Both the position numbers and the translations under genes were made by a program. This document shows positions 26,309 through 34,718 of a stretch of 64,000 nt of DNA, one piece after another; the stretch's first letter is position 1, and each line of letters starts with the position of its first letter. This stretch comes from Flavobacterium silvaticum (GTDB lineage Bacteria; Bacteroidota; Bacteroidia; Flavobacteriales; Flavobacteriaceae), in NCBI RefSeq assembly GCF_012911565.1, contig NZ_JAAMPU010000107.1:372001-436000 (forward strand), given 5' to 3'. The notes under the pieces were generated by a model. It saw only the letters and a program-made list of their open reading frames with translations. It was not told the origin of the DNA and did not search any database.

Positions 26309-27712
26309 ATGAATACAAAATATTACGATCTGATCAATCAGACATTTTACTTTCCGCAGGAAGAATTTACGCTCAACAAAGACCACCTCATGTTCCATAA
26401 CATCGACCTGATGAAACTCGTCGAACAATACGGAACGCCGCTTAAATTCACCTATCTGCCCGCCATTTCGAACAACATCAACAAAGCGAAAGGCTGGTTC
26501 CGGAAGGCGATGGAAAAAAACGATTACGACGGCAAATATTACTATTGCTATTGCACCAAAAGTTCACACTTTGAATTCGTGATGAACGAGGCTTTCAAGA
26601 ACAATATCCATATCGAAACGTCATCGGCATTTGATATCAATATTGTCGAAAACCTGTTGGCTACGGGCAAGATCAACAAGAATACGTATGTGGTCTGCAA
26701 CGGATTCAAACGCGAGAATTACATTGAAAACATTGCCCGTCTCATAAATAACGGGCACACCAAAACAATTCCGGTCATCGATAATTACGAGGAGCTGGAT
26801 ATGCTGATGGAGCAGATTCCAACCAAAAAAATCAAAGTCGGTATCCGTATCGCTGCGGAAGAAGAACCAAAGTTTGAATTTTACACCTCCCGACTTGGTA
26901 TCGGATACAAAAACATCGTACCTTTTTACAAGCGGACGATTGCCGAAAACAAACAGGTCGAGCTTAAGATGCTCCACTTTTTCATCAACACCGGGATTCG
27001 TGATACGGCCTATTACTGGAACGAACTGCTCAAGTGCCTTAAAGTGTACATCAGCTTAAAACGCGAATGCCCGACGCTTGACAGCCTCAACATTGGCGGT
27101 GGTTTCCCAATAAAGAATTCACTCGCTTTTGAGTACGACTATAAATATATGGTCGAGGAAATTGTGAACCAGATCAAGAGTGCTTGTGACGATGCCGAAG
27201 TTCCGGTGCCTCACATCTTCACTGAATTCGGGTCGTTCACAGTCGGCGAAAGCGGCGGTGCCATTTATGAAGTCGTTTACCAGAAACAACAGAATGACCG
27301 TGAAAAGTGGAACATGATCGATTCGTCTTTCATTACCACGTTGCCAGACAGTTGGGCGATTTCAAAACGTTTCGTGATGATGGCCGTCAATCGTTGGAAC
27401 GACACATACGAGCGGGTTTTACTCGGTGGAATGACTTGCGACAGTGACGATTACTACAACTCGGAACAACATATGAACGCCGTGTATCTGCCCAAATACA
27501 ACAAGGAAAAGCCGTTGTACATAGGATTTTTCAACACGGGCGCTTACCAGGAAACCATTGGCGGATTCGGAGGATTGCATCACTGCCTGATTCCGCAGCC
27601 GAAACATATTTTGATAGACCGTGACGAAAACGGCATAATCGGGACCGAAGTTTTTTCTCCCCAGCAAACATCAGACGATGTCCTGAAAATTTTAGGATAC
27701 GATAAAAAATAA
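26309..27712 (+). CDS. speA: Arginine decarboxylase (group IV, PLP)
   Basis: 467 aa, alanine-racemase-fold PLP decarboxylase making agmatine from arginine. Seen: the PLP lysine region YYYCYCTKSSHFEF (Lys in the TK pair), phosphate-binding LNIGGGFPI near 255, the FTEFGSFTVGESG strand and C-terminal MTCDSDDYY, where Cys and Asp come from the partner subunit. Biosynthetic SpeA of E. coli is about 650 aa; this short form with a deoxyhypusine-synthase-like neighbour is what I recall for Bacteroidota. Reaction is the first step of the agmatine route completed by AguA and AguB at 17540-20042. Lysine- or diaminopimelate-decarboxylase activity is less likely from context. Confidence 0.85.
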   Translation: MNTKYYDLINQTFYFPQEEFTLNKDHLMFHNIDLMKLVEQYGTPLKFTYLPAISNNINKAKGWFRKAMEKNDYDGKYYYCYCTKSSHFEFVMNEAFKNNIHIETSSAFDINIVENLLATGKINKNTYVVCNGFKRENYIENIARLINNGHTKTIPVIDNYEELDMLMEQIPTKKIKVGIRIAAEEEPKFEFYTSRLGIGYKNIVPFYKRTIAENKQVELKMLHFFINTGIRDTAYYWNELLKCLKVYISLKRECPTLDSLNIGGGFPIKNSLAFEYDYKYMVEEIVNQIKSACDDAEVPVPHIFTEFGSFTVGESGGAIYEVVYQKQQNDREKWNMIDSSFITTLPDSWAISKRFVMMAVNRWNDTYERVLLGGMTCDSDDYYNSEQHMNAVYLPKYNKEKPLYIGFFNTGAYQETIGGFGGLHHCLIPQPKHILIDRDENGIIGTEVFSPQQTSDDVLKILGYDKK

Positions 27713-27714
27713 TT

Positions 27715-27722
27715 TATTTTTG
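27715..27722 (+). promoter_or_regulatory. -7 element (TATTTTTG) before the DHS-like gene
   Basis: Exact TAnnTTTG starting 3 nt after the speA stop codon; its final TTG is the apparent start of the longest ORF. It suggests a second promoter inside the speA operon and sets the start at ATG 27741. Confidence 0.45.
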
Positions 27723-27740
27723 AATCATAATACGAACACA

Positions 27741-28712
27741 ATGACCAAAGGACCAATTAGCGAATTTATCCAGAAATATTACCTGCATTTCAATGCGGCG
27801 GCATTAGTCGATGCGGCAAAGGCATATGAGCAGCAACTGGCCGATGGCGCTAAAATGATGGTCACTCTGGCCGGAGCGATGAGTACGGCGGAACTCGGAA
27901 AGATATTCGCCGAGATGATCCGCCGCGACAAAGTCCAGATCATTTCCTGTACGGGTGCCAACCTTGAGGAAGATATCATGAACCTGGTCGCCCATTCACA
28001 TTACGAACGCGTCCCGAATTACCGTGACCTTACGCCCCAACAGGAATGGGATTTACTCGAAAGAGGCCTGAACCGTGTGACCGACACCTGTATTCCGGAA
28101 CACGAAGCCTTCCGTCGCCTGCAAAAACACATCTACAAAATATGGAAAGATGCAGACGACAAAGGCGAACGCTACTTCCCGCATGAATTCATGTATAAGA
28201 TGTTGCTTTCCGGCGTTCTGGAAGAATATTATGAAATCGACCTAAAAGATAGCTGGATGTATGCGGCGGCTGAGGAAAATTTGCCTATAATTGTTCCGGG
28301 TTGGGAAGATTCGACTATGGGTAATATATTCGCATCCTACGTAATCAAAGGGGAACTCAAGGCTTCGACCATGAAGTCAGGCATCGAATACATGACGTTC
28401 TTAGCGGATTGGTATACTAAAAATTCGTCGAACGGCGTAGGTTTCTTCCAGATTGGCGGTGGAATTGCCGGAGATTTCCCAATTTGCGTCGTCCCGATGT
28501 TATACCAGGATATGGAAATGCACGATGTTCCGTTCTGGAGTTATTTCTGCCAGATTTCGGACTCGACAACAAGTTACGGTTCTTATTCGGGTGCCGTTCC
28601 CAACGAAAAAATCACGTGGGGCAAACTCGATATCAATACACCCAAGTTTATCATTGAATCAGACGCGACGATTGTTGCGCCATTAATTTTCGCTTACCTC
28701 TTAGACCTCTAA
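27741..28712 (+). CDS. Deoxyhypusine-synthase-like protein (probable homospermidine synthase)
   Basis: 323 aa. Family signs are strong: TLAGAMSTAELGKI, CTGANLEEDI, the FFQIGGGIAGDFPICV NAD-binding stretch and the catalytic-lysine motif WGKLD (Lys295) followed by DATIVAPLI. Bacteria have no eIF5A, so hypusine formation is not the role; bacterial relatives transfer the aminobutyl group of a polyamine to another amine, giving homospermidine from putrescine. It follows speA directly, and agmatine-to-putrescine genes lie 8 kb away. Flavobacteria are known to contain homospermidine, which fits. Product could also be another aminobutylated polyamine. Start set at ATG 27741; the TTG at 27720 belongs to a promoter-like element. 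Confidence 0.8.
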   Translation: MTKGPISEFIQKYYLHFNAAALVDAAKAYEQQLADGAKMMVTLAGAMSTAELGKIFAEMIRRDKVQIISCTGANLEEDIMNLVAHSHYERVPNYRDLTPQQEWDLLERGLNRVTDTCIPEHEAFRRLQKHIYKIWKDADDKGERYFPHEFMYKMLLSGVLEEYYEIDLKDSWMYAAAEENLPIIVPGWEDSTMGNIFASYVIKGELKASTMKSGIEYMTFLADWYTKNSSNGVGFFQIGGGIAGDFPICVVPMLYQDMEMHDVPFWSYFCQISDSTTSYGSYSGAVPNEKITWGKLDINTPKFIIESDATIVAPLIFAYLLDL

Positions 28713-28716
28713 AACA

Positions 28717-29169
28717 ATGAAAAGAATTATTGTCGACTACAACAAACTAACCAACGAAATCCTGACACTGCTCGTGGAAAAATTCCCGGACGGGTATGAT
28801 GATTCGCACATCGTCCGTTTCCGCAATGCACAAAACGAACTTGTAGAGGCCGTCGAAGTACGTACCGATGATACCATTTACCTCGTAAAAGTCAGCACCA
28901 AATTGGCCAGCCGTCTCGAAAAAATCGAAGAAGACAGCGACATCGATGACGTAGTGGATCCAATCGACAGCATCAAAATGGATATCGAAGATGAAGATGC
29001 ACCAAGTGATGACGATGACGATCTTGATGATGTTGAAGATGACGACGAAGACAAACCAAAGAAACGTTCAGCAGACGATGACGGGGACGACGACGACGAC
29101 GATGACTTCGATGATGAAGATTCGGATACATCGGATGACGACGACGACGATGACGAAGACGACAGATAA
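28717..29169 (+). CDS. Acidic protein with Asp-rich tail
   Basis: 150 aa. Residues 1-75 look like a small folded domain (KRIIVDYNKL...HIVRFRNAQNELVEAVEVRTDDTIYLVKVS), followed by 75 residues that are mostly Asp and Glu, interrupted by one basic KPKKRS patch. No signal peptide or known domain. It starts 4 nt after the DHS-like gene and ends before a strong terminator, so it is the last gene of the polyamine operon. I recall such proteins in Flavobacteriaceae being labelled 'DNA primase' or hypothetical; I see no primase motif. A role in binding polyamines or other cations by the acidic tail is speculation. Confidence 0.75.
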   Translation: MKRIIVDYNKLTNEILTLLVEKFPDGYDDSHIVRFRNAQNELVEAVEVRTDDTIYLVKVSTKLASRLEKIEEDSDIDDVVDPIDSIKMDIEDEDAPSDDDDDLDDVEDDDEDKPKKRSADDDGDDDDDDDFDDEDSDTSDDDDDDDEDDR

Positions 29170-29173
29170 ATGT

Positions 29174-29199
29174 AAGGAACCGCAATGGTTCCTTTTTTT
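29174..29199 (+). terminator. Terminator of the speA operon
   Basis: AAGGAACC (29174-29181) / GGTTCCTT (29187-29194), followed by a T-run. Confidence 0.9.
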
Positions 29200-29230
29200 A
29201 TACCGGGTGTTTTGAGTACATTCGGCCAAA

Positions 29231-30037
29231 ATGTACTACATGAACCTCGATAACAATTACCTAGAATACAATAAAAAAGCCTGGAACGACAAGGTACAAT
29301 ACCATGTGGAATCTGAATTCTATTCCCATTCCGAATTCCTAAAAGGCCAGACTTCGCTCAAGAAAATCGAATTGGATCTGCTCGGGGATGTGAGCGGAAA
29401 AAAAATTCTGCACGTGCAATGCCATTTCGGGCAGGATACGATTTCCCTGGCAAGAATGGGCGCTGAAACGGTCGGTGTCGATTTTTCAGAGGATGCTATC
29501 CGCGTAGCCAAAGAAGCTGCAGCAATCACAAATGCCAATGCCCGGTTTATCTGTTGTGATGTATACAGCCTTCCGGAAAACCTGAATGAAACGTTTGACA
29601 TCGTCTTCACCTCTTACGGAACCATTGGCTGGCTGCCGGATCTGGACAAATGGGCCAAAGTGGTTTCCCGTTTTTTAAAACCTGGCGGAACATTTGTATT
29701 CGCGGAATTCCATCCGGTTGTCTGGATGTTCGACGGTTCTTTTTCAAGAATCGAGTATGCGTATTTAAAAGACGATGCGATTGTCGAAGCGGAAGAAGGT
29801 ACTTATGCCGATTCCGATGCACCACTCAAAAACACGACCGTCAATTGGAACCACGGTTTGTCTGAAGTAATAAGCCGTTTATTGCAAAATGGATTGACTC
29901 TGACCGATTTCAAGGAATACGATTATTCGCCTTACAATTGTTTTTCCGGTATGGACGAGTTTGAAAAAGGCAAATTCAGGATTGAAAAACTAGGCCGCAA
30001 GTTACCCATGGTTTATTCATTGATAATGAAGAAATAA
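29231..30037 (+). CDS. Class I SAM-dependent methyltransferase
   Basis: 268 aa. The Rossmann methyltransferase motif I is ILHVQCHFGQD (about 58-68), with the acidic ribose-binding residue in VGVDFSEDAI and motif IV-like FDIVFTSYGTIGWLPDL. LKPGGTFVFAEFHP is motif V/VI. It is a small-molecule-type methyltransferase; the substrate cannot be told. A second ATG 9 nt downstream (MNLDNN) is an equally good start. The next gene, a DNA glycosylase, begins 10 nt after its stop and is probably co-transcribed. Confidence 0.85.
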   Translation: MYYMNLDNNYLEYNKKAWNDKVQYHVESEFYSHSEFLKGQTSLKKIELDLLGDVSGKKILHVQCHFGQDTISLARMGAETVGVDFSEDAIRVAKEAAAITNANARFICCDVYSLPENLNETFDIVFTSYGTIGWLPDLDKWAKVVSRFLKPGGTFVFAEFHPVVWMFDGSFSRIEYAYLKDDAIVEAEEGTYADSDAPLKNTTVNWNHGLSEVISRLLQNGLTLTDFKEYDYSPYNCFSGMDEFEKGKFRIEKLGRKLPMVYSLIMKK

Positions 30038-30047
30038 GAGACTTTAG

Positions 30048-30530
30048 ATGATTTCCTCTTTTCCTCCTTTCCTGCCCGATTCCCCAAAAATCCTTATCCT
30101 CGGAACCATGCCCGGAGCCATGTCGTTGCTTAAACAGGAATATTACGCCCATCCGCAAAACAGTTTCTGGAAAATCATGTTTACGCTGTTTTCAGGATTA
30201 CCGGTTCCTTCAGATTTCGAGACTAAGAAAAAACTGATCCTCGATAACCACATTGCACTCTGGGATGTACTCGAAAGTTGCGAGCGAAAAGGCAGCCTGG
30301 ATTCACAAATCAGGAATGCAGTAGAAAACAAGATTCCAGACCTGATCAAACATAACCCGTCAATACGGGCGATTTTTTTCAACGGACAGGAAAGCCACAA
30401 AATATTTGTCCGGAAATTTGGTAACGAAATTGACTTGCCCAGAATTGTTTTACCTTCAACGAGTCCGGCGCACACTATGAAATTTGACAAGAAATTAGAA
30501 GCCTGGTCTCAGATTGAAGAATTTTTGTAA
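30048..30530 (+). CDS. DNA-deoxyinosine glycosylase, UDG superfamily
   Basis: 160 aa of the uracil-DNA-glycosylase fold. The N-terminal active-site block LGTMPGAMSLLKQEYY with HPQNSFWKI, and the C-terminal LPSTSPAHT minor-groove loop, are the features I associate with hypoxanthine/deoxyinosine glycosylases (family 6). These remove deaminated adenine from DNA to start base-excision repair. There is no PEST or 4Fe-4S cysteine cluster, which excludes families 4 and 5. Compact, full length, cytoplasmic. Confidence 0.8.
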   Translation: MISSFPPFLPDSPKILILGTMPGAMSLLKQEYYAHPQNSFWKIMFTLFSGLPVPSDFETKKKLILDNHIALWDVLESCERKGSLDSQIRNAVENKIPDLIKHNPSIRAIFFNGQESHKIFVRKFGNEIDLPRIVLPSTSPAHTMKFDKKLEAWSQIEEFL

Positions 30531-30539
30531 TCACCAAAT

Positions 30540-31007
30540 CTACACTTGTCCTCTTCTGGGAAATTCCGGTTTTGGTGGATTTATAAATACATCTCGGTGA
30601 AATTCCATCAACATCCTGTCTGATGCCAATCTGACTCTAATCTGGGACTCGTTTGACGAAAAATTCACTGTATTAATTTTCAAAGAGAATGTTCCATTAA
30701 GCGCTTTTTCAGTCGAACTCAATTGTGCGCTCCAAACCTTTTCTCCTGCAATTTTTGATATTTTAAGACTGGCAACTATTTTTTTGCTTCCGTTTTGAAG
30801 GATAATAGAATCGCCTTCAATTGTTATCGTTTGCCTGACACCGTACATTTCTTCAATCGGTTCGCTATGGAACAATTCCTTGCCGTCGAAAGTTACAGTG
30901 TCTGCTTGCCAGTTTCCTTCAAGATTGGGTTTTGATGATTTATAAAATGAAAAGAAAACCACGAGAGCCAGCAAAAGACAAATAAGGACTACACGGATTT
31001 TCTTCAT
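30540..31007 (-). CDS. Membrane-anchored hypothetical protein, lipocalin-like
   Basis: 155 aa. One hydrophobic N-terminal segment (residues 5-22), no lipobox, so anchored in the inner membrane or secreted. The remainder is beta-rich: LEGNWQADTVTFDG, QTITIEGDSIILQNG and AQLSSTEKALNGTFSLKI look like strands of a lipocalin-like or META-like barrel. No catalytic residues seen. It follows the DinB gene by 22 nt and is probably the third gene of the ppc-dinB unit. Confidence 0.6.
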   Translation of the reverse strand: MKKIRVVLICLLLALVVFFSFYKSSKPNLEGNWQADTVTFDGKELFHSEPIEEMYGVRQTITIEGDSIILQNGSKKIVASLKISKIAGEKVWSAQLSSTEKALNGTFSLKINTVNFSSNESQIRVRLASDRMLMEFHRDVFINPPKPEFPRRGQV

Positions 31008-31029
31008 TTCAATTCAGATACACACCCGA

Positions 31030-31545
31030 TTATAAATACCTCTCGCGATACACATTCAAATGATGGTTCATATGGCCGATTATCGCAAACCCAATCGCCC
31101 GAACCGATAGGATATTGCCATTCGCACTCCCTTTTCTGGTCAAAGCTTCTTTGGAAAAACTTTTGAACAGCGTGAGGTTTGATTGACGTACTTCGGATAA
31201 TTCCGTCAGCAATGCATTCAAATGACGCGATTGTCCGTCGCTTTCATCGGCATAATCATTTTCTTCAAAACCTGGCAATTCTGTTTTATCATTACGGGCA
31301 AAAGCGAGGGCGCGATAGGCAAAAATGCGTTCGGAATCGATTAGGTGCTGGATGATTTCCTTAATGGTCCATTTTCCTTCGGCATATCTGTAATCAAATT
31401 TATCCATAGGGATTTCACGCACGAACCGGATGAACCGATGCAGCGAAATCTCCAGTTCCTCGAATAAATCCTCATCGGTCAGCGTGTTCATATAACCCGC
31501 CATATACGGGGCGAATTCATCTGGTGTAATTTCTGTAAATTTCAT
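31030..31545 (-). CDS. DinB-superfamily protein
   Basis: 171 aa from ATG 31545; a start at 31569 would overlap ppc. DinB/YfiT four-helix metal-binding fold: the first metal His is in IKEIIQHLIDSERIF and the others in IGHMNHHLNVYRERY at the C-terminus. The family includes thiol-S-transferases and many proteins of unknown role; there is no direct evidence for the substrate. The start lies 1 nt after the ppc stop codon, so translation is coupled with ppc. Confidence 0.85.
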   Translation of the reverse strand: MKFTEITPDEFAPYMAGYMNTLTDEDLFEELEISLHRFIRFVREIPMDKFDYRYAEGKWTIKEIIQHLIDSERIFAYRALAFARNDKTELPGFEENDYADESDGQSRHLNALLTELSEVRQSNLTLFKSFSKEALTRKGSANGNILSVRAIGFAIIGHMNHHLNVYRERYL

Positions 31546-31546
31546 A

Positions 31547-34120
31547 TCAGGCGGAATTTCTGCTTGCATTCGTATTTCCGAACAACGCTCTGGTCACGAG
31601 TTTTTCGTAGACAGAGACCAATTCTTCATCCGGATTTTCCTGCATATTGAGCTGTTGGATGCGAAGCAACGCATATTGCTGGATTACGAGAAGCGGCAAT
31701 ACGATTTGTTCGCGCATGGCAATCGAAGCTTTGCCTTCGGGGTAATTTTCCATCAGTTCTTTATGTCCGGCGATTTTCAAAAGCAGTCGTTTGCTTAGTT
31801 CATATTCGTTGAAAATATTCTGCCAGAACGAGCCGAATTCCGGATCATCCTTCATATAAGATGTTAACGGAAAGAATGATTTAGCCAAAGACATCATACT
31901 GTTTTCCAATAAAGTGCGAAAAAACAAAGAGTTGTCAAACAACGTTTGTACGTCATCCCATTTTCCTTCATCCTCAAATTTCTTCAATGCCGATCCAACG
32001 CCATAAAAACCAGGGACATTCTGTTTGAGCATACTCCACGAACCGACGAACGGAATCGCACGCAAATCTCCAAAGTTGAGTTTGTCCGATGTATTTCGTT
32101 TGACCGGACGGCTGCCGATATTGATCATAGAGTAATACCTGAGTGCGCTCATTTTCTCCAGATACGGAAGGAACTCCGGAAGCTGTTTAAACAACGTATA
32201 TTTCTCATAACCGGCCTGAGCCAAGTCATCTAGTATCTTCTTATCGTCTGCCGATAAATTGTTGCGGCCTTTATCAAACAACCTGTTGCTGATTCCGGCA
32301 CTCAACAGGTTTTCAAGATTGAAGCGGCACGAATCAGGCGTCCCAAAATTGGAACTGATGGTTTGCCCCTGAACCGTAATCTGGATTTCGTGGTTTTCGA
32401 TATCGGAACCGAGAGACGCATAGAACTTGTGTGTCTTTCCGCCACCTCTTGCCGGCGGGCCGCCGCGTCCGTCAAAGAAAATCACTTCTATGCCGTAACT
32501 GCGCGACATTTCGGTTATCTGTTCTTTGGCTTTATAGATACTCCAGTTTGCCATTAAATAACCGCCGTCTTTGGTTCCGTCAGAGAAACCCAACATTACG
32601 GTTTGCCTGTTTCCGCGTGATTTCAAATGTGCGGCATAGGTTTCATTGGTGTATAATTTTTCCATGATTTCACCCGCGCGTGACAAATCTTCCACGGCTT
32701 CAAGCAGCGGAACAATGTCAACGGTGGGGTTTTCCCAGCCACTAAGCCGGAACATGGCAAGTGTTTCCACAACATCAAGGGCGCTGTCGTTATTGCTGAT
32801 GATATATCGGTCGCAACCCATTTCCGTATTGCGTTTCTGGATTTCACGAATGGCGAGCATCGATTCCAATGTCGATTTCGCATCGGCATCTGACAGTTCA
32901 TAGACATTGACAGACTTTGTTATGTTACCGGAAGCCGCCATTCTTTCGTCCTGAGGCAACTCGAGATAGCCTTTTGGGAAATGATCGGGAAATTCCAGAA
33001 CCAATGCTTTCAATGCCTTATCGTGTATTTTACTGTTCTGTCGGATGTCAAGCGAGGCAAAGTGAAAACCGAAAACATGGAGTTTATTCAGCAACGAATC
33101 GACTTCTTCCAGATAAAGCGACTGATTCTGTTCGACGACAAGTTTACGTACAGCCAGCAAGCCATCGCGGAATTCATCTGAAGTGATAAACAATTCCCCG
33201 TCTGAATAATATACCGATTGATAAAGCTTGGATTCAATATCGGTCAGTAACGTATCGACACCCGAAAAAGTCAGTCTGCGCTTGAGTTTCCGGATATCGC
33301 GGTAATAACTTTTCAGGATTGATGACCGCAACCTGTCGGCCACTTGATAGGTGATTTCGGTAGTCACGAACGGATTTCCATCGCGGTCGCCTCCTGGCCA
33401 GAAACCCAATCTTAAAATCGGGCCGCCCATGGGTTTTCCCTGATAAATGCTTCGGGAGATAAAATCGACAAGTTCGCCGACGGTTTCATAGAACACGTTC
33501 TCCAAATACCAAATCAGGCTGACGGCTTCGTCATAAGGTGTCGGTTTTTCTTTTTTGATGAAAGGCGTCTTGCCGAGTTGGGATAACAATCGTTTGATTT
33601 CAAACAGGTTGTCGTCTGAAATCGCATCGGTCAAATCTGTGATGATTCCCAAAACCGAACCCGGATAGAATTGCGTCGGATGTGCCGTCAGGACCGGACG
33701 TACTTCAAAATCGTCGAGTAAATCCTGGAGTTTGGCCTGAAGGCCGGCAGCTTCGGCTGTATCTTTCGCATCGCGCATCGAGCCTTTGCCTTCAAGATTG
33801 TTGACTTTGGAGAAAGCTGCGTCCTCAACGGCATCAAAAAGAACGATCTGCCTTTCGACATATTGGACGAACCGGAACATCATGTCGATCTTTTCCTTTT
33901 CCGTCGGGTTATCCATATAGCGCTCGACAAAAAAGTTGAAGATTTCTTTTGGCGATTCCTGTTTGGAAAAACCTTTTTCGCAGACTTCCGTAAAAAGCGG
34001 AAGCAATGATCCCGTATTGTCTATGGCATCGAATGGCAGCGTGATGAAGACGCTGTTGTATACATTGTATTTTGACCTGACATTCCTGTCGAATTGTTCT
34101 AATCTTGAAAGCGAATACAT
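31547..34120 (-). CDS. ppc: Phosphoenolpyruvate carboxylase
   Basis: 857 aa, forming oxaloacetate from PEP and bicarbonate to refill the TCA cycle. Signature 1 VLTAHPTQ with catalytic His147, the GFWPGGDRDGNPFVT PEP-binding loop, MLGFSDGTKDGGYL and the FDGRGGPPARGGG glycine loop with its essential Arg are all present. The C-terminal sequence ends NTNASRNSA rather than the classical QNTG, a common variation in Bacteroidota. Length is slightly below the 880-aa E. coli enzyme. First gene of a unit with dinB. Confidence 0.96.
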   Translation of the reverse strand: MYSLSRLEQFDRNVRSKYNVYNSVFITLPFDAIDNTGSLLPLFTEVCEKGFSKQESPKEIFNFFVERYMDNPTEKEKIDMMFRFVQYVERQIVLFDAVEDAAFSKVNNLEGKGSMRDAKDTAEAAGLQAKLQDLLDDFEVRPVLTAHPTQFYPGSVLGIITDLTDAISDDNLFEIKRLLSQLGKTPFIKKEKPTPYDEAVSLIWYLENVFYETVGELVDFISRSIYQGKPMGGPILRLGFWPGGDRDGNPFVTTEITYQVADRLRSSILKSYYRDIRKLKRRLTFSGVDTLLTDIESKLYQSVYYSDGELFITSDEFRDGLLAVRKLVVEQNQSLYLEEVDSLLNKLHVFGFHFASLDIRQNSKIHDKALKALVLEFPDHFPKGYLELPQDERMAASGNITKSVNVYELSDADAKSTLESMLAIREIQKRNTEMGCDRYIISNNDSALDVVETLAMFRLSGWENPTVDIVPLLEAVEDLSRAGEIMEKLYTNETYAAHLKSRGNRQTVMLGFSDGTKDGGYLMANWSIYKAKEQITEMSRSYGIEVIFFDGRGGPPARGGGKTHKFYASLGSDIENHEIQITVQGQTISSNFGTPDSCRFNLENLLSAGISNRLFDKGRNNLSADDKKILDDLAQAGYEKYTLFKQLPEFLPYLEKMSALRYYSMINIGSRPVKRNTSDKLNFGDLRAIPFVGSWSMLKQNVPGFYGVGSALKKFEDEGKWDDVQTLFDNSLFFRTLLENSMMSLAKSFFPLTSYMKDDPEFGSFWQNIFNEYELSKRLLLKIAGHKELMENYPEGKASIAMREQIVLPLLVIQQYALLRIQQLNMQENPDEELVSVYEKLVTRALFGNTNASRNSA

Positions 34121-34147
34121 AGCTGTAATTTGGGACTTAATTTAATG

Positions 34148-34181
34148 AAAAAACCCCGGATGTTACCGTCCGGGGTTTTAT
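34148..34181. terminator. Terminator hairpin between ppc and the Lrp-type gene
   Basis: AAACCCCGGA (34151-34160) / TCCGGGGTTT (34169-34178). On the minus strand six Ts follow, so it ends the Lrp-type transcript just upstream of ppc. Confidence 0.85.
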
Positions 34182-34194
34182 ATCATGTAGCATT

Positions 34195-34674
34195 TTACAT
34201 ATTCTTAAAGATGGTGTGCATCAATCTTTTCTTGTCGTTGATGCTTTCTTCAAGTGAAATCATTGTCTCTGTGCGGTATACACCTTCAATGTCGTCGATC
34301 ATGAAAATGACGTCTTTGGCGTGCTTGGTATCTTTGGCGCGTATTTTACAAAAGATATTGAACTTTCCTGTAGTAACGTGGGCCACCGTAACGAACGGTA
34401 TTTCATTGATTCGCTCCAAAACGAATTTAGTCTGTGATGTATTGTTCAGGAAAACACCTACATAAGCAATGAAAGAATACCCAAGTTTTTCATAATCAAG
34501 AGTCAGTGACGATCCCATGATGATGCCTGCATCTTCCATTTTCTTGACACGGACGTGAACGGTCCCTGCCGATATCAAAAGTTTTTTGGCTATGTCTGTA
34601 AAAGGAACCCGAGTATTGTCAATCAACATATCGAGGATCTGGTGATCGACCTCGTCTAAACGGAATTTGCTCAT
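34195..34674 (-). CDS. Lrp/AsnC-family transcriptional regulator
   Basis: 159 aa. The N-terminal winged-helix (about 5-60, DEVDHQILDMLIDNTRVPFTDIAKKL ... GTVHVRVKKMEDAGII) is the typical Lrp DNA-binding domain. Residues 70-150 form the RAM ligand-binding/oligomerisation domain (FIAYVGVFL, TTGKFNIFCKI). These regulators sense amino acids as octamers or dodecamers and control amino-acid metabolism. Transcribed alone, between the M14 peptidase and ppc genes. A target cannot be named; arginine or proline genes in the window are only possible candidates. Confidence 0.92.
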   Translation of the reverse strand: MSKFRLDEVDHQILDMLIDNTRVPFTDIAKKLLISAGTVHVRVKKMEDAGIIMGSSLTLDYEKLGYSFIAYVGVFLNNTSQTKFVLERINEIPFVTVAHVTTGKFNIFCKIRAKDTKHAKDVIFMIDDIEGVYRTETMISLEESINDKKRLMHTIFKNM

Positions 34675-34718
34675 AACGTATATTTAATTTATTGGATTCT
34701 GTTTGACAAGAAGAATGA

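Noticed and set aside
28973..29185. His/Arg-rich 70-aa minus-strand frame
   Set aside because: It is the complement of the Asp-rich tail; composition follows from the GAC/GAT repeat.
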